A stretch of 64,000 bases of DNA from Saprospiraceae bacterium (GCA_016787575.1 JAEUUO010000013.1:186001-250000); one strand, 5' to 3'. Shown: positions 50,848-60,563, counted from the stretch's first letter. Made by a program: numbers and translations. Notes: generated by a model from the letters alone, not told the origin.

Positions 50848-53751
50848 TCAAAATTTAATAAATTTTTCCAACCAATGATTTCCATTGGTGCCAATTATTT
50901 TGATAACATAAATACCACTTGGCAAGCTCTGAATAGGAATTTTAACTTCTTTGAACAAATTTGGATATTCATGAGTAAAGAATGAAGTGCCTGTCATATC
51001 AGTGATTTGGATAAATACAGAGCTATTGAAGGCATTTCTGATATCATGTATATAAAGTGTGTTTGAAACTGGAATTGGGTAGATAATCAAACTATTTTCC
51101 AAGTTTTTTTTATCAATTCCAGTCACGAGTATTTTATAACATAAAGATGTATCTGAGCAGTTATTATATGTGACAACAACTGAATAATTTCCAGTCTCTA
51201 AAGGCATATAAGTTTGCAACGTGGCTCCACTGATTGCTGTATTTCCATTATCACAGTTTAACCATTGGTATTTTACTCCTATTGCATTTGAGCTAAGTAA
51301 ATTCCCGAATACCGTCACGGATTTATCCAAATTATAAGTTGTAAGATTCAACGTTATCAAACTATCACAACCATTTAATGCACCTCCTATAATGTTATAT
51401 GTTGCAGTATTATTACTAGTAGTATACGTGTTGCCGTCTATCCATTTAAAACTTTTGCAGGCTGTCTGCACATCTTCGCCTTTGGCGATATCACAATTTA
51501 ATATTCTAGCAATCCGGTTTCTACCAATTCCATTATAGGATGTAAATACCCCACTAATAATAATTTTTCCATCCGGTTGAATAACAGTACTATAAATCAC
51601 ACCGTTCGTTCCCAAGCCTGGTCTAAAAGTGTTGTCGATCGTTCCATTATTATTCAGACGGGCTATGTAGTTTCTATCTATCCCATTATAAGACTTAAAT
51701 TTTCCACCGATGATAATTTTTTCGTCCGGTTGGATCGCAATTGTATGAATAAAATCATCGCTTCCTATGCCAGCCTCAAATGTGGTGTCGAGTGTCCCAT
51801 TAGTATTGAGGCGTACTATGTAGTTTCTACTAGAGCCATTGTAGTTTGTGAAATCTCCACCGACAATAATTTTTCCATTGGGTTGTATCGAAATTATACG
51901 GATCAATTTATTTGCCCCTAAGCTTGGATTAAATGTGGAATCGATCGCTCCGTTTGAGTTCAATCGTGCAATCCGATTTATATCAGTTCCATTGTAGTTT
52001 GTGAACCGCCCCCCAATCAAAATTTTTCCATCTGGTAGTACATTTACTGTGTGGACCAAATCATTAGCACCGGTTCCAGAATTAAATGTAAAGTCCAATG
52101 TTCCGTCCACATTCAATCGTGCAATACGAATTGCATTTGTCCTATCATATAAAGTTAACCAACCTCCTATTACAATTTTTCCATCCGGTTGAAGTGCAGT
52201 AATATAAATATTGTTATTTGCGCCGGTTCCAGAAATAAATGTGGAATCGAGTGTGCCATTGGGGTTTAGCCGTGATATATTATTTTGGGGTGTTTCATTG
52301 AAAAAATTGAAATGGCCCCCAATAATGATTTTTCCATCTGGCTGAACTGAATTGGTATAAATAAATCCGTTGGCACCTGAACCTGGGTTAAAAGTAGTGT
52401 CTAGAGTTCCATCGACGTTTAGGCGCGCTATATTGTTTCTAGGATTCCCATTAAAGGAATTGAAAAGGCCCCCAATCAAAATTTTTCCATCTGGCTGAAG
52501 AGCACTAGTTAAAATATCTTTATCTGCGCCACTTCCTAAATTAAATAAATTGTCAATAGCACCATCTGCCTTCAATCTTGCCAGACCTCTTTTGTTATAG
52601 TAGAAAAATTCTCCTGAAATGATTAATTTTCCATCTGGTAGAAGGACCAAGTTATTAACATTTCCATTCAAAAATTGACCTGAGTCGAAAGAAGTATCTA
52701 ATGTTCCATCGACGTTTAAGCGCGCTATATTGTTTCTAGGATTCCCGTTAAAGGAATGGAAAAGGCCCCCAATAATAATTTTGCCATCTGGTTGAATTGC
52801 TGTAGTATTGACCCAATAATCAGCTGCTATGTTTGGTTCAAAGCTTAAGTCTAATGTTCCGTCTGCATCTAGTCTAGCGATATAATTTCTGCTTATTCCA
52901 TTATAAAACATGAATTTTCCACCAATGATGATTTTACCGTTCGGTTGAAGTGTGACTGTCTTGACTGCGCCAAACAATCCTGAGATTGAGTTAAATGAAT
53001 TGTCAATAGTTCCATCTGCATTCAGGCGTGTTAGATTTTTTGTAATTGTTCCATTAAACGAAGTAAATTCTCCTCCAACTATGATTTTTCCATCTGGTTG
53101 TAGTAAAGTAATATAGACCTTATCATTTGCTCCAACATCAGTTTTAAAAGTAGAGTCAATAGTTCCATCTGCATTTAGCCGAGCGATTCTATTTTTATTT
53201 CTTCCATTATATGATGTGAATTCTCCTCCTATTATAATTTTCCCATCAGGTTGAATTATAGTTGTCCATATTAAACTGTCTGACCCCGTGCCAGGGTTAA
53301 AAGTAGTATCTAGCTTTCCATCTTCATTTAGTCGAGCTATACAGTTTCTACTGGTGCCATTGTAGTTTGTGAAATCTCCACCGATGATAATTTTTCCATT
53401 AGTTTGATGTGTGATTGAATAAATAGGTCCATTCGACCCTTTACCCGGATTAAAAGTAGAATCTATCTTTCCATCTTCGGAAAGCCTTGCAATGTGGTTT
53501 CGGTTGTTTCCGTTGTAAGAATTGAATTGTCCACCGATCATTATTTTTCCATTATTCTGATGTAGGATAGCATAAACATCGTTTGAAGCTCCATCTCCAT
53601 TTCCAAAGCCAATATCCCTCGAATTAAAAGAGTAATCTAGATCACCTTGGGTATAGCATTCCTCACAAATAATAAATGATATCCAAAATAGGATCCCTAT
53701 TGGAATGGCTCTCAAAAAAGTTGGAATGTGGAATTCTAATTGTTCACTCAT
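50848..53751 (-). CDS. T9SS secreted delta-60-repeat protein
   Basis: 967 residues. A hydrophobic signal (AIPIGILFWISFIICE) lies after a rather long polar start. From residue 67 to about 757 there are 14 delta-60 repeats of about 51 residues, each built on GKIIIGGxFxxYNG, then N-x-IARLNxDGTxDxTF and a GxGxN turn; the last unit is truncated. Then comes a single Cys module (about 765-815) ending LNGCDSLITLNL, like those in the flanking T9SS genes, and an Ig-like segment. The C-terminal about 85 residues (LIIYPIPVSNTLYI to PSGIYVIKIIG) are a type A sorting signal. Delta-60 repeats probably fold as a beta-propeller-like array. The surface role is unknown. Confidence 0.9.
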   Translation of the reverse strand: MSEQLEFHIPTFLRAIPIGILFWISFIICEECYTQGDLDYSFNSRDIGFGNGDGASNDVYAILHQNNGKIMIGGQFNSYNGNNRNHIARLSEDGKIDSTFNPGKGSNGPIYSITHQTNGKIIIGGDFTNYNGTSRNCIARLNEDGKLDTTFNPGTGSDSLIWTTIIQPDGKIIIGGEFTSYNGRNKNRIARLNADGTIDSTFKTDVGANDKVYITLLQPDGKIIVGGEFTSFNGTITKNLTRLNADGTIDNSFNSISGLFGAVKTVTLQPNGKIIIGGKFMFYNGISRNYIARLDADGTLDLSFEPNIAADYWVNTTAIQPDGKIIIGGLFHSFNGNPRNNIARLNVDGTLDTSFDSGQFLNGNVNNLVLLPDGKLIISGEFFYYNKRGLARLKADGAIDNLFNLGSGADKDILTSALQPDGKILIGGLFNSFNGNPRNNIARLNVDGTLDTTFNPGSGANGFIYTNSVQPDGKIIIGGHFNFFNETPQNNISRLNPNGTLDSTFISGTGANNNIYITALQPDGKIVIGGWLTLYDRTNAIRIARLNVDGTLDFTFNSGTGANDLVHTVNVLPDGKILIGGRFTNYNGTDINRIARLNSNGAIDSTFNPSLGANKLIRIISIQPNGKIIVGGDFTNYNGSSRNYIVRLNTNGTLDTTFEAGIGSDDFIHTIAIQPDEKIIIGGKFKSYNGIDRNYIARLNNNGTIDNTFRPGLGTNGVIYSTVIQPDGKIIISGVFTSYNGIGRNRIARILNCDIAKGEDVQTACKSFKWIDGNTYTTSNNTATYNIIGGALNGCDSLITLNLTTYNLDKSVTVFGNLLSSNAIGVKYQWLNCDNGNTAISGATLQTYMPLETGNYSVVVTYNNCSDTSLCYKILVTGIDKKNLENSLIIYPIPVSNTLYIHDIRNAFNSSVFIQITDMTGTSFFTHEYPNLFKEVKIPIQSLPSGIYVIKIIGTNGNHWLEKFIKF
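51480..53560 (-). repeat. 14 tandem delta-60 coding repeats, about 153 bp each
   Basis: The coding units diverge in most places, but units 6 (near 52690-52800) and 8 (near 52390-52500) are nearly identical in DNA. They share CATCGACGTTTA, CGCGCTATATTGTTTCTAGG and AAAGGCCCCCAAT, which suggests recent duplication or conversion. Confidence 0.8.
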
Positions 53752-53825
53752 TAAATTGTGCTTCTAATTTTAGAGTCATATCCTCTAGCAATATTAAGAA
53801 TTAATGGTAGATTATATTGCATTTG

Positions 53826-53873
53826 AAAATTGTATGTTCCAATATTGTAGAATTCTAGCTTTGTAGAATTGTA
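53826..53873 (-). repeat. second 8-bp-period array (minus strand)
   Basis: On the minus strand, starting 4 bases after the stop codon of the T9SS gene at 53877, the octamers read TACAATTC, TACAAAGC, TAGAATTC, TACAATAT, TGGAACAT, ACAATTTT. TAGAATTC is identical to a unit in the array at 50667-50754. The remaining 53752-53825 has no other feature. Confidence 0.7.
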
Positions 53874-53876
53874 GCA

Positions 53877-56800
53877 TTACCTTAATAGTGTTAAATTACC
53901 GCTGGCTTTAAAGTGTTTACCTGTTTTGTCCCTAAACAAGAAGAGATAAACGTACACAGCAGGAAGTGCTTTTTGACCATTTACTTCTCCATTCCATGCT
54001 CCTGAAATTCCATTGGGTGCAAAATTTTTGGACTCATAGACTAAATCTCCCCATCGATCAAAAATTTGCAGCAAATCAATGGATTCAATGCTTCTATCGG
54101 TAAAAATATTAAAGTAGTCATTGATGTTGTCGCCATTTGGTGAAAATACATTTGGTACATTGTAAATTTGTTTGCTGCTAATCCAGATGCTTTCCTCATA
54201 AATACATCCATTCACATCTGTCATTTTTACACGAAACCAACCGCCTGAAGTATTGATAAAAACAGAGGTTCTTAAACAAGTCTTGCAACTGATTAAACCA
54301 GGTCCTGACCATTCAATACTGGCTATGCTATCGATGTCTAAAGTGTGCAATTCCAAATAGACAGAGTCTCCCAATATAACTGCCAATGAATCCGGATTTA
54401 AATCCACTTGACCAATAACAGGAGGATCAATTGTAAAATTATATTGGAGTCTGCATCCATTGGAGTCCTGCAACTCAAGAAGGTGCGTTCCAATTAGAAT
54501 AGGCTCTGTAAAGTCTTTAAATAATTTAATTTGCCGGTCAACTGAAATTTGATAGGGTGGTGTGCCTCCTGAAAGTTTAGTGATTAACAAGTTACCATAT
54601 TCTGTTTCAAGGCAATTGGCATCTTTGCTTTTGAAATTCATTTCCAATTGAGGAGGAGAATCTATAGTAACAGATTGAGTAACTTGACAAGCTGCATTGT
54701 CTGTAACTGTAAGTATATATATACCGGCTTTTAACTGAGTTCGATTGGATTGATTGCTAAAATCAGACCAGGAATATTTATAAGGTCCGTATTTGCCGGT
54801 TGTCATAACACTGATTTGGCCATTGGCATCTCCAAAACATTTAACTGGTGTGGTCGAAATATTGATGTTAGCTTGTTCTGACTTTCGTACATTGACTCTT
54901 AAAATGCTGTCACAACCGCTGCTTGCAATCAATAAATTTTCAAATGTGGTATCCCTGCTTATGGTGTTTAAATTTATTAGAATACTGCTGTTAAAACAAA
55001 TCTGGGTATCAATTTGATGGATGATTTGATCGAGAATTTTTAATTCTATTGTATAGTTACTGTCGCATCCATCCGCAGTTTTGTAATTAAAAAGATAGTT
55101 TCCACTTTGATTAAATGTTTTTTGAGCAAACCTAAAACTGGAGCCAAAACACAAAACAGTATCCAATGGAATTGAATAACTTGGCCTTTCCGACAAATGA
55201 ATGTGAATGATGCTGTCACATTGATTGTTGTTAAAATAATTTTGAATAAAATCACCAGCTTGATTATAATCTGATTTACCTATGCGGATGCTGTTGTTTT
55301 TGCAATAAAAGGTGTCGATATAACTATCTGCTTTAGTTCGCACAGACAGGTTTAATTGATAGCTGCTATCGCATCCGAATTGATTGGTATAACGTTTTTC
55401 ATAAAAGCCACTCTTGTCATACGCCTGACTCTGAAATGTAAAGGTTTCGCCCTCACAAATAAATGTGTCTAATTTACTAACCGGACTGGGAAGCACATTC
55501 AATTTGATTTGAAAGCTGCTGTCACAACCTGCATTGCTTGCAAGCGTGAGCGAGTACGTTCCTGTTTTATCAAATGATTGATTTCCAATTTTTAAAACAT
55601 TTCCATCGCAGAAACCGGTATCAATCAAGCGCAGGTAAATGGGATTTATTCCAAGATTGATAATAACCGAACTGTCACAACCATGACTTGATTTTAAATT
55701 AATTGGATAGCTACCAGCCTGATTCAGGATTTGATTTCCAACTGATAGATTTTGTCCGTCACAGATTGCGGTATCTAAAATGAGCAAGCTGTTTTTATAA
55801 ATACTTGCATGTATTGTAACTGTGCTGTCACAGCCGATAGAAGAAAGAAGTCTTTTGGAATAGAATCCCGCATTGCGAATGGTATCATTCTCAAAAACAA
55901 AATAAGAACCTTCACAAATTGCAATGTCCAAATCATTTAGGATAGGATCAATAACTTTCAAATTTAACATCGTGATGCTGTCACATCCGTAGGAAGTTTG
56001 GCTATGAATAGCAAAGCTCCCATTGGAATCATAATCTTGATTGTTAATTCGGATTTTTGTACCACTGCATATGGACGTATCAATGCTAAAATCTTTTGGC
56101 TTAATTACCGTGAGATCCAAATTGACAATACTATCGCAGCCTTTGTTGGTTTTTAGTGTGACTTGATAATTTCCGGTGCTGTCAAAAGAATTGCTTCCAA
56201 TTTGAAAGCGATCTCCAAAACAAATTTGTTTTTTCAAATCAGTACTGAAACTGTCTATTTTATAAACGTAACTGTTGCTGAGTTCGCAGTCCGGTCCATC
56301 TGAAGCGCGCAATACATAACGACCTTGCTGACCAGGAGGGATCACAAAGTTTGGATCTGTTGCACCAATTAAGGCAATCCCGTCTTTATACCATTGATAC
56401 TTAATTCGACTTACAACACTTTTTGGAGATGCTAAATGGATGGTATCAACGCAAGGATTTCCAGTAATTGCGAGTTGCAAAGAATCAAATTTTGCGGTTT
56501 CTTCTAAAATTAATTCATCAATAAAAAAATAATAAAAACCATCCGCACGCGTACAACCTGGTCCAATCACCAAGGCTTCTATGTTTTGATTGGGTTTCAG
56601 TTTAACGGTTACTTTAACCCATTTTCGGGTCCCGCTGGCAGTTACGGTCGTTAATTGAAACCAATTGGGATAATTTGTAGGACACAGCCAGCCATTGGCG
56701 CCTCCAAAAGGCAGGTTTACACATTTGGAAGTTCCAAAAATTCCAAGAGTGGTTATGGCTCTGGGTCCATACGAGTTGCCGGGTGTACCAAATCCAATCC

Positions 56801-57278
56801 AAAAACTGAGCGTATAATCTTTTCCGGCTTGCATCGTATTGGTAAGGCAAGCACCAACATATTCTTTATAGGTGGAATTTCGCACTGGATGATTCATAAG
56901 ATCTAGAAATCCAACATAGCCGTTTCCCGCAGGCAAGGGTTGTGGCGGACTGCCGCGCATAGGATCCTGGGAGAAGCCACAAGTATTAAAATAATCCGAG
57001 GTGGCTGCTGAAGCCTGAATCCAGTTTTTGGAACAGTTTAGCTGCATTAAACCCGTCGGGCAGCAATTGTAATCTTCAAAAGATGGATTTGGAATCAGCG
57101 AAGAAGGCACAAACAAAGTGTCTTTTATCCCTTTGCATCTGCAATCCGGATCATTGAGATCAGTAAATCCATCCAAATCGTCATCCAGGCCGTTTGCACA
57201 ATCTTCAGGAGCAAATTGGCAAAAAGCAGGGAATGCCAATGCAAGCAAGGAAAAAATCAACAATAGATTTTTAATCAT
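53877..57278 (-). CDS. T9SS surface protein with nine Cys-Asp-Ser modules and gliding-associated C-terminus
   Basis: 1133 residues from the ATG at 57278 (MIKNLLLIFSLLALAFPAFC). An ATG five codons earlier (57293) lies only 1 base after a TAnnTTTG box and is therefore less likely. The N-terminus has DCANGLDDDLDGFTDLNDPD, a Ca-type acidic motif of Bacteroidota surface proteins, then a jelly-roll-like domain (about 45-260). Nine tandem modules of about 50 residues (about 345-800) follow, each opening (S/A/F)IC-x-G and ending GCDS plus a beta strand. SprB-like segments (YGPYKYSWSDFSNQS, GTPPYQISVDR) come next, and the TIGR04131 sorting domain ends the protein (VPNVFSPNGDNINDYFNI, IFDRWGDLVYES). 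It is a probable adhesin. Confidence 0.88.
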   Translation of the reverse strand: MIKNLLLIFSLLALAFPAFCQFAPEDCANGLDDDLDGFTDLNDPDCRCKGIKDTLFVPSSLIPNPSFEDYNCCPTGLMQLNCSKNWIQASAATSDYFNTCGFSQDPMRGSPPQPLPAGNGYVGFLDLMNHPVRNSTYKEYVGACLTNTMQAGKDYTLSFWIGFGTPGNSYGPRAITTLGIFGTSKCVNLPFGGANGWLCPTNYPNWFQLTTVTASGTRKWVKVTVKLKPNQNIEALVIGPGCTRADGFYYFFIDELILEETAKFDSLQLAITGNPCVDTIHLASPKSVVSRIKYQWYKDGIALIGATDPNFVIPPGQQGRYVLRASDGPDCELSNSYVYKIDSFSTDLKKQICFGDRFQIGSNSFDSTGNYQVTLKTNKGCDSIVNLDLTVIKPKDFSIDTSICSGTKIRINNQDYDSNGSFAIHSQTSYGCDSITMLNLKVIDPILNDLDIAICEGSYFVFENDTIRNAGFYSKRLLSSIGCDSTVTIHASIYKNSLLILDTAICDGQNLSVGNQILNQAGSYPINLKSSHGCDSSVIINLGINPIYLRLIDTGFCDGNVLKIGNQSFDKTGTYSLTLASNAGCDSSFQIKLNVLPSPVSKLDTFICEGETFTFQSQAYDKSGFYEKRYTNQFGCDSSYQLNLSVRTKADSYIDTFYCKNNSIRIGKSDYNQAGDFIQNYFNNNQCDSIIHIHLSERPSYSIPLDTVLCFGSSFRFAQKTFNQSGNYLFNYKTADGCDSNYTIELKILDQIIHQIDTQICFNSSILINLNTISRDTTFENLLIASSGCDSILRVNVRKSEQANINISTTPVKCFGDANGQISVMTTGKYGPYKYSWSDFSNQSNRTQLKAGIYILTVTDNAACQVTQSVTIDSPPQLEMNFKSKDANCLETEYGNLLITKLSGGTPPYQISVDRQIKLFKDFTEPILIGTHLLELQDSNGCRLQYNFTIDPPVIGQVDLNPDSLAVILGDSVYLELHTLDIDSIASIEWSGPGLISCKTCLRTSVFINTSGGWFRVKMTDVNGCIYEESIWISSKQIYNVPNVFSPNGDNINDYFNIFTDRSIESIDLLQIFDRWGDLVYESKNFAPNGISGAWNGEVNGQKALPAVYVYLFLFRDKTGKHFKASGNLTLLR

Positions 57279-57294
57279 TTGTGACGGATTCATA

Positions 57295-57302
57295 CAAAAT
57301 TA
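57295..57302 (-). promoter_or_regulatory. possible -7 box for the T9SS gene ending at 53877
   Basis: Minus-strand TAATTTTG matches TAnnTTTG. Its G is 17 bases before the ATG at 57278 but only 2 bases before the alternative ATG at 57293, so it decides the start. Confidence 0.4.
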
Positions 57303-57375
57303 AGACTTATTAACAAGCAGGAATCAATATTCTTTCTTTGGCTCAATTCAGGCGGATGATTTGTCTTCAGTTTGA

Positions 57376-57383
57376 TATATTTG
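57376..57383 (+). promoter_or_regulatory. -7 type promoter box for the DUF486-priA pair
   Basis: TATATTTG matches TAnnTTTG and ends 14 bases before the GTG at 57397. Confidence 0.45.
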
Positions 57384-57396
57384 CAAAAACCCTAAT

Positions 57397-57765
57397 GTGA
57401 AAATTTTTTCGACGGTCTTATTGTTAATAGCTGCCAATGTTTTCATGACAATTGCCTGGTATGGCCATTTAAAAATTAAGGAATTTTCCTGGGCTCAATC
57501 TTTTGGACTTTTTCAAATCATCTTATTGTGTTGGGGAATTGCCTTTTTTGAATATTGTATTCAGGTTCCTGCAAATCGTTTTGGATATACTGGAAATCAA
57601 GGACCCTTTAGTTTGGTGCAACTAAAGGTATTGCAGGAAGCCATTACATTGATCGTCTTCTTTGTATTTGCATGGATCTTTTTTAAACAAGAAAGTTTTA
57701 AGTGGAACCATTTGGTCAGTGCTTGTTTTTTAATAGGCGCCGTTTATTTTGCGTTTAAGAAATAA
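57397..57765 (+). CDS. DMT family (DUF486) small membrane protein
   Basis: 122 residues from a GTG at 57397 (MKIFSTVLLLIAANVFMTIAW). The four membrane helices and the middle CIQVPANRFGYTGNQGPFS loop followed by QLKVLQEAITLIVF match the DUF486 family, a single-domain relative of drug/metabolite transporters. A transported substrate is not known. It ends 6 bases before priA and is probably co-transcribed with it. Confidence 0.9.
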   Translation: MKIFSTVLLLIAANVFMTIAWYGHLKIKEFSWAQSFGLFQIILLCWGIAFFEYCIQVPANRFGYTGNQGPFSLVQLKVLQEAITLIVFFVFAWIFFKQESFKWNHLVSACFLIGAVYFAFKK

Positions 57766-57771
57766 GCTTTC

Positions 57772-60228
57772 ATGTTTCAACAAACAACACCTAAAAAATA
57801 TGCCGAGCTGATTTTGCCACTTTCTGTTGCAGGAACATTTACCTATACAATACCGGATACTATTTTGCAGGATATAAAAATAGGGTGTAGGGTAGAAGTT
57901 GAATTTGGCAAGAAAAAACACTACGCTGCATTGGTTAAAGCCATTCATGATGTGCCTGGATACAACAAAACAAAACCCATACTTGCAATCATTGACCACG
58001 AGGCCATCGTAAACTCCAAGCAGCTTGAATTTTGGGAATGGTTGAGCAATTATTATGTCTGTAGTTTGGGCGAAGTTATGACCGCTGCATTGCCTTCATT
58101 ATTTAAATTGGCATCAGAGACGCGGATTTATAAATTGATCGAAGAAGCAGATTATCCTGCGTTGCTTGAAGACGAAGAATATCTGATTCTGGAAGCCCTT
58201 GAATTGCGAAATGAATTAAGCATTTCAGAAGTACAACAAATAATTCAGATGAGCTCCATTTTAAAACTCATCAATAGAATGGTTGAAAATCGGTGGATTG
58301 CCGCTCGTGAAAAATTGGAAGATAAATCTGAAATTCCTACAGTATCCTGGATTCGCATTCCCGATCATTTAAAATCGGATCAGCATTTATTGAATGAGCT
58401 GCTTAACCAAATTCAGAAATCAGAACGCCAGTCTCGGTCAGTTCTAAATTATTTGCAATCGAAACGAACATACGACTGGATCAAACGGGTAGAATTGCAG
58501 CGAATCAGTACAACGGATAAAAGTGTTACGGATGCATTGATTAAAAAGGGACTGTACGAAGAATGTATTTTGGAAAAATACGTATATCCGAACCAGCAGC
58601 AAACATTGATTCCATTGGAATTGAGTGAGGTCCAAAACAATTGCTTGGCTGAAATTAAATCGCATTGGACTAAACACCAAACAAGTTTATTGCATGGAGT
58701 AACGGGAAGTGGAAAAACCATGATCTACATCCGGTTGATCCAGGATTATTTGGAGCAAGGTATGCAAGTCTTGTATTTGGTTCCTGAAATTGCTTTAACA
58801 ACTCAATTGGTGATGCGATTAAAGTATTATTTTGGAGAGCAGTTACTGGAGTATCATTCGGATTTGGGTTTGAAAACCAAATCAGCAGTTTGGAATGCGG
58901 CACTTCAACATCCCAAGGTTTTTGTTGGTGCGCGGTCTTCCATATTTTTGCCATATAACCGATTGGGACTCATCATTGTTGACGAAGAACACGATGCGTC
59001 TTACAAGCAAAATGATCCTGCTCCACGTTATCAGGCAAGAGATTCTGCAATTATATTGGCTAAACTGTTCGATGCTAAAGTTTTGTTGGGCTCCGCAACA
59101 CCTTCCATTGAATCGTATTACAATGCCAAACAACATAAATACGGTTATAGTTTTTTAGATCAACGATTTGGGGAAAGTGAGTTGCCGGAAGTCTCAACTA
59201 TTTCGTTAAAAGAAGTGCAATTGTTTGGTAAAATGAAAGGTTTGTTTTCTGAACAATTGTTGAAAGAAATAAAAGCAAATCTCGACCAAAAAAAGCAAGT
59301 AATACTATTTAGAAACAGAAGAGGGTACAGTCCATTATTGCAATGTGGCAATTGCAATTGGGAATCCAATTGCGAGCGATGTGATGTGCACATGACCTTG
59401 CACAAGCAGCAAGAATCTTTGAAATGTCACATCTGTGGAAATACAAAACCCATACCAGTTAGATGTCCGGAATGTGGACAATCAACTCTTAAAATATTGG
59501 GATTTGGAACAGAAAAAATTGAAGAAGAACTTCAGGCAAATTTTCCGAAGCATACCATTCGAAGATTGGACCTGGATATTGCACGAACCCGAAAAATGCA
59601 ACAAAAGATCATTGAGGAATTTCAGGATCGGGAAGTTGATATTTTAATTGGAACACAGATGGTTACCAAAGGCCTTGATTTTGATGGGGTTAATCTTGTT
59701 GCAGTTGTACAGGTGGACCAAATACTTTTTTACCCCGATTTCAGAGCCCAAGAACGTGCGTTTCAACTATTGACCCAGGTAGGAGGGAGGGCCGGGAGAA
59801 GAAAGGAACAAGGGCAGGTAATCATTCAAGGTTATCAAATCTTTCATCCGGTCATTCATTTTGTTGTGAACCACGACTTGCAAAGCTTTTATACACAGGA
59901 GTTGTTTGAGCGAAAAAAATTTCATTATCCACCCTATGTACGCTTGATTAAAATTCAATTTTTACACCTTCGTTTACCGGTTTTGGAAGATGCCATCGAT
60001 TTGTTTTGCAAGCAGTTGAAAGTCCTGTATGGAAAGAGAATTCTTGGTCCGGCTGAACCCAATCTTTCAAAAATAAAAGGTTATTTTGTCCGGGAGCTTT
60101 TGATTAAAATTGAAAAAGAATCAAATCAATTAGCAACGATCAAAAAGGAAATTCTCCAGAAGATTCAGGAGCTCAAATCCAAAACAGGTATGTCTAGTTT
60201 GAGAATTCACATCGACGTGGATCCATAA
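57772..60228 (+). CDS. priA: primosomal protein N' (replication restart helicase PriA)
   Basis: 818 residues, near the usual length. The N-terminal 3'BD (FTYTIPDTIL, RVEVEFGKKKHYAALV) and winged-helix regions precede the helicase core. Walker A is LLHGVTGSGKTMIYIRL (about 303-319). The DEEH Walker B is LIIVDEEHDASYKQNDP (about 401-417). The zinc-binding insert has four CxxC pairs, CGNCNWESNCERCD and CHICGNTKP with CPECGQ (about 525-570). Helicase motifs V-VI include GTQMVTKGLDFDGV and GGRAGRRKEQGQVIIQ. It reloads the replisome at collapsed forks. It is complete and convergent with trxA, the stops being 18 bases apart. Confidence 0.96.
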   Translation: MFQQTTPKKYAELILPLSVAGTFTYTIPDTILQDIKIGCRVEVEFGKKKHYAALVKAIHDVPGYNKTKPILAIIDHEAIVNSKQLEFWEWLSNYYVCSLGEVMTAALPSLFKLASETRIYKLIEEADYPALLEDEEYLILEALELRNELSISEVQQIIQMSSILKLINRMVENRWIAAREKLEDKSEIPTVSWIRIPDHLKSDQHLLNELLNQIQKSERQSRSVLNYLQSKRTYDWIKRVELQRISTTDKSVTDALIKKGLYEECILEKYVYPNQQQTLIPLELSEVQNNCLAEIKSHWTKHQTSLLHGVTGSGKTMIYIRLIQDYLEQGMQVLYLVPEIALTTQLVMRLKYYFGEQLLEYHSDLGLKTKSAVWNAALQHPKVFVGARSSIFLPYNRLGLIIVDEEHDASYKQNDPAPRYQARDSAIILAKLFDAKVLLGSATPSIESYYNAKQHKYGYSFLDQRFGESELPEVSTISLKEVQLFGKMKGLFSEQLLKEIKANLDQKKQVILFRNRRGYSPLLQCGNCNWESNCERCDVHMTLHKQQESLKCHICGNTKPIPVRCPECGQSTLKILGFGTEKIEEELQANFPKHTIRRLDLDIARTRKMQQKIIEEFQDREVDILIGTQMVTKGLDFDGVNLVAVVQVDQILFYPDFRAQERAFQLLTQVGGRAGRRKEQGQVIIQGYQIFHPVIHFVVNHDLQSFYTQELFERKKFHYPPYVRLIKIQFLHLRLPVLEDAIDLFCKQLKVLYGKRILGPAEPNLSKIKGYFVRELLIKIEKESNQLATIKKEILQKIQELKSKTGMSSLRIHIDVDP

Positions 60229-60246
60229 TGCCTTGATGCATTACCA

Positions 60247-60543
60247 TTAATTGGAATGAATTACTTTTTCCAATTCCTTAGCTGAAATTACACCCGATTG
60301 CCTCCATTTAACCTGACCATTTTTAAAAAGGATCAAGGTTGGAACCCCTTGAATTTTATAGCTCATGGCTGCCTGTGGATTTTTATCCACATCAATTTTA
60401 ACAATTCTTGCATGATCTCCGATTTTGGATTTGAGTTCTTCTAAAATAGGTTTCATCATTTTGCAAGGGCCACACCATTCAGCTGAAAAATCTACCAATA
60501 CAGGTGTATCACTATTAATTAAATCTGAAAATGTTTGTTTCAT
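60247..60543 (-). CDS. trxA: thioredoxin
   Basis: 98 residues, a minimal thioredoxin fold. The active site is WCGPCK with Cys24 and Cys27, in [16 protein letters not shown]. The cis-Pro loop [11 protein letters not shown] (about 72-82) and the preceding YKIQG are canonical. It reduces disulfides and persulfides in the cytoplasm. It is the last gene of the sulfane-sulfur operon (20 bases after the 87-residue membrane protein gene), so reduction of protein persulfides to sulfide is a likely special role. Confidence 0.93.
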   Translation of the reverse strand: MKQTFSDLINSDTPVLVDFSAEWCGPCKMMKPILEELKSKIGDHARIVKIDVDKNPQAAMSYKIQGVPTLILFKNGQVKWRQSGVISAKELEKVIHSN

Positions 60544-60563
60544 TATTTTTTATTTTATGCACT

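Noticed and set aside
51480..53560. CRISPR or non-coding satellite because of regular about 153-bp repeats
   Set aside because: The repeats are in one open reading frame and encode delta-60 protein units.
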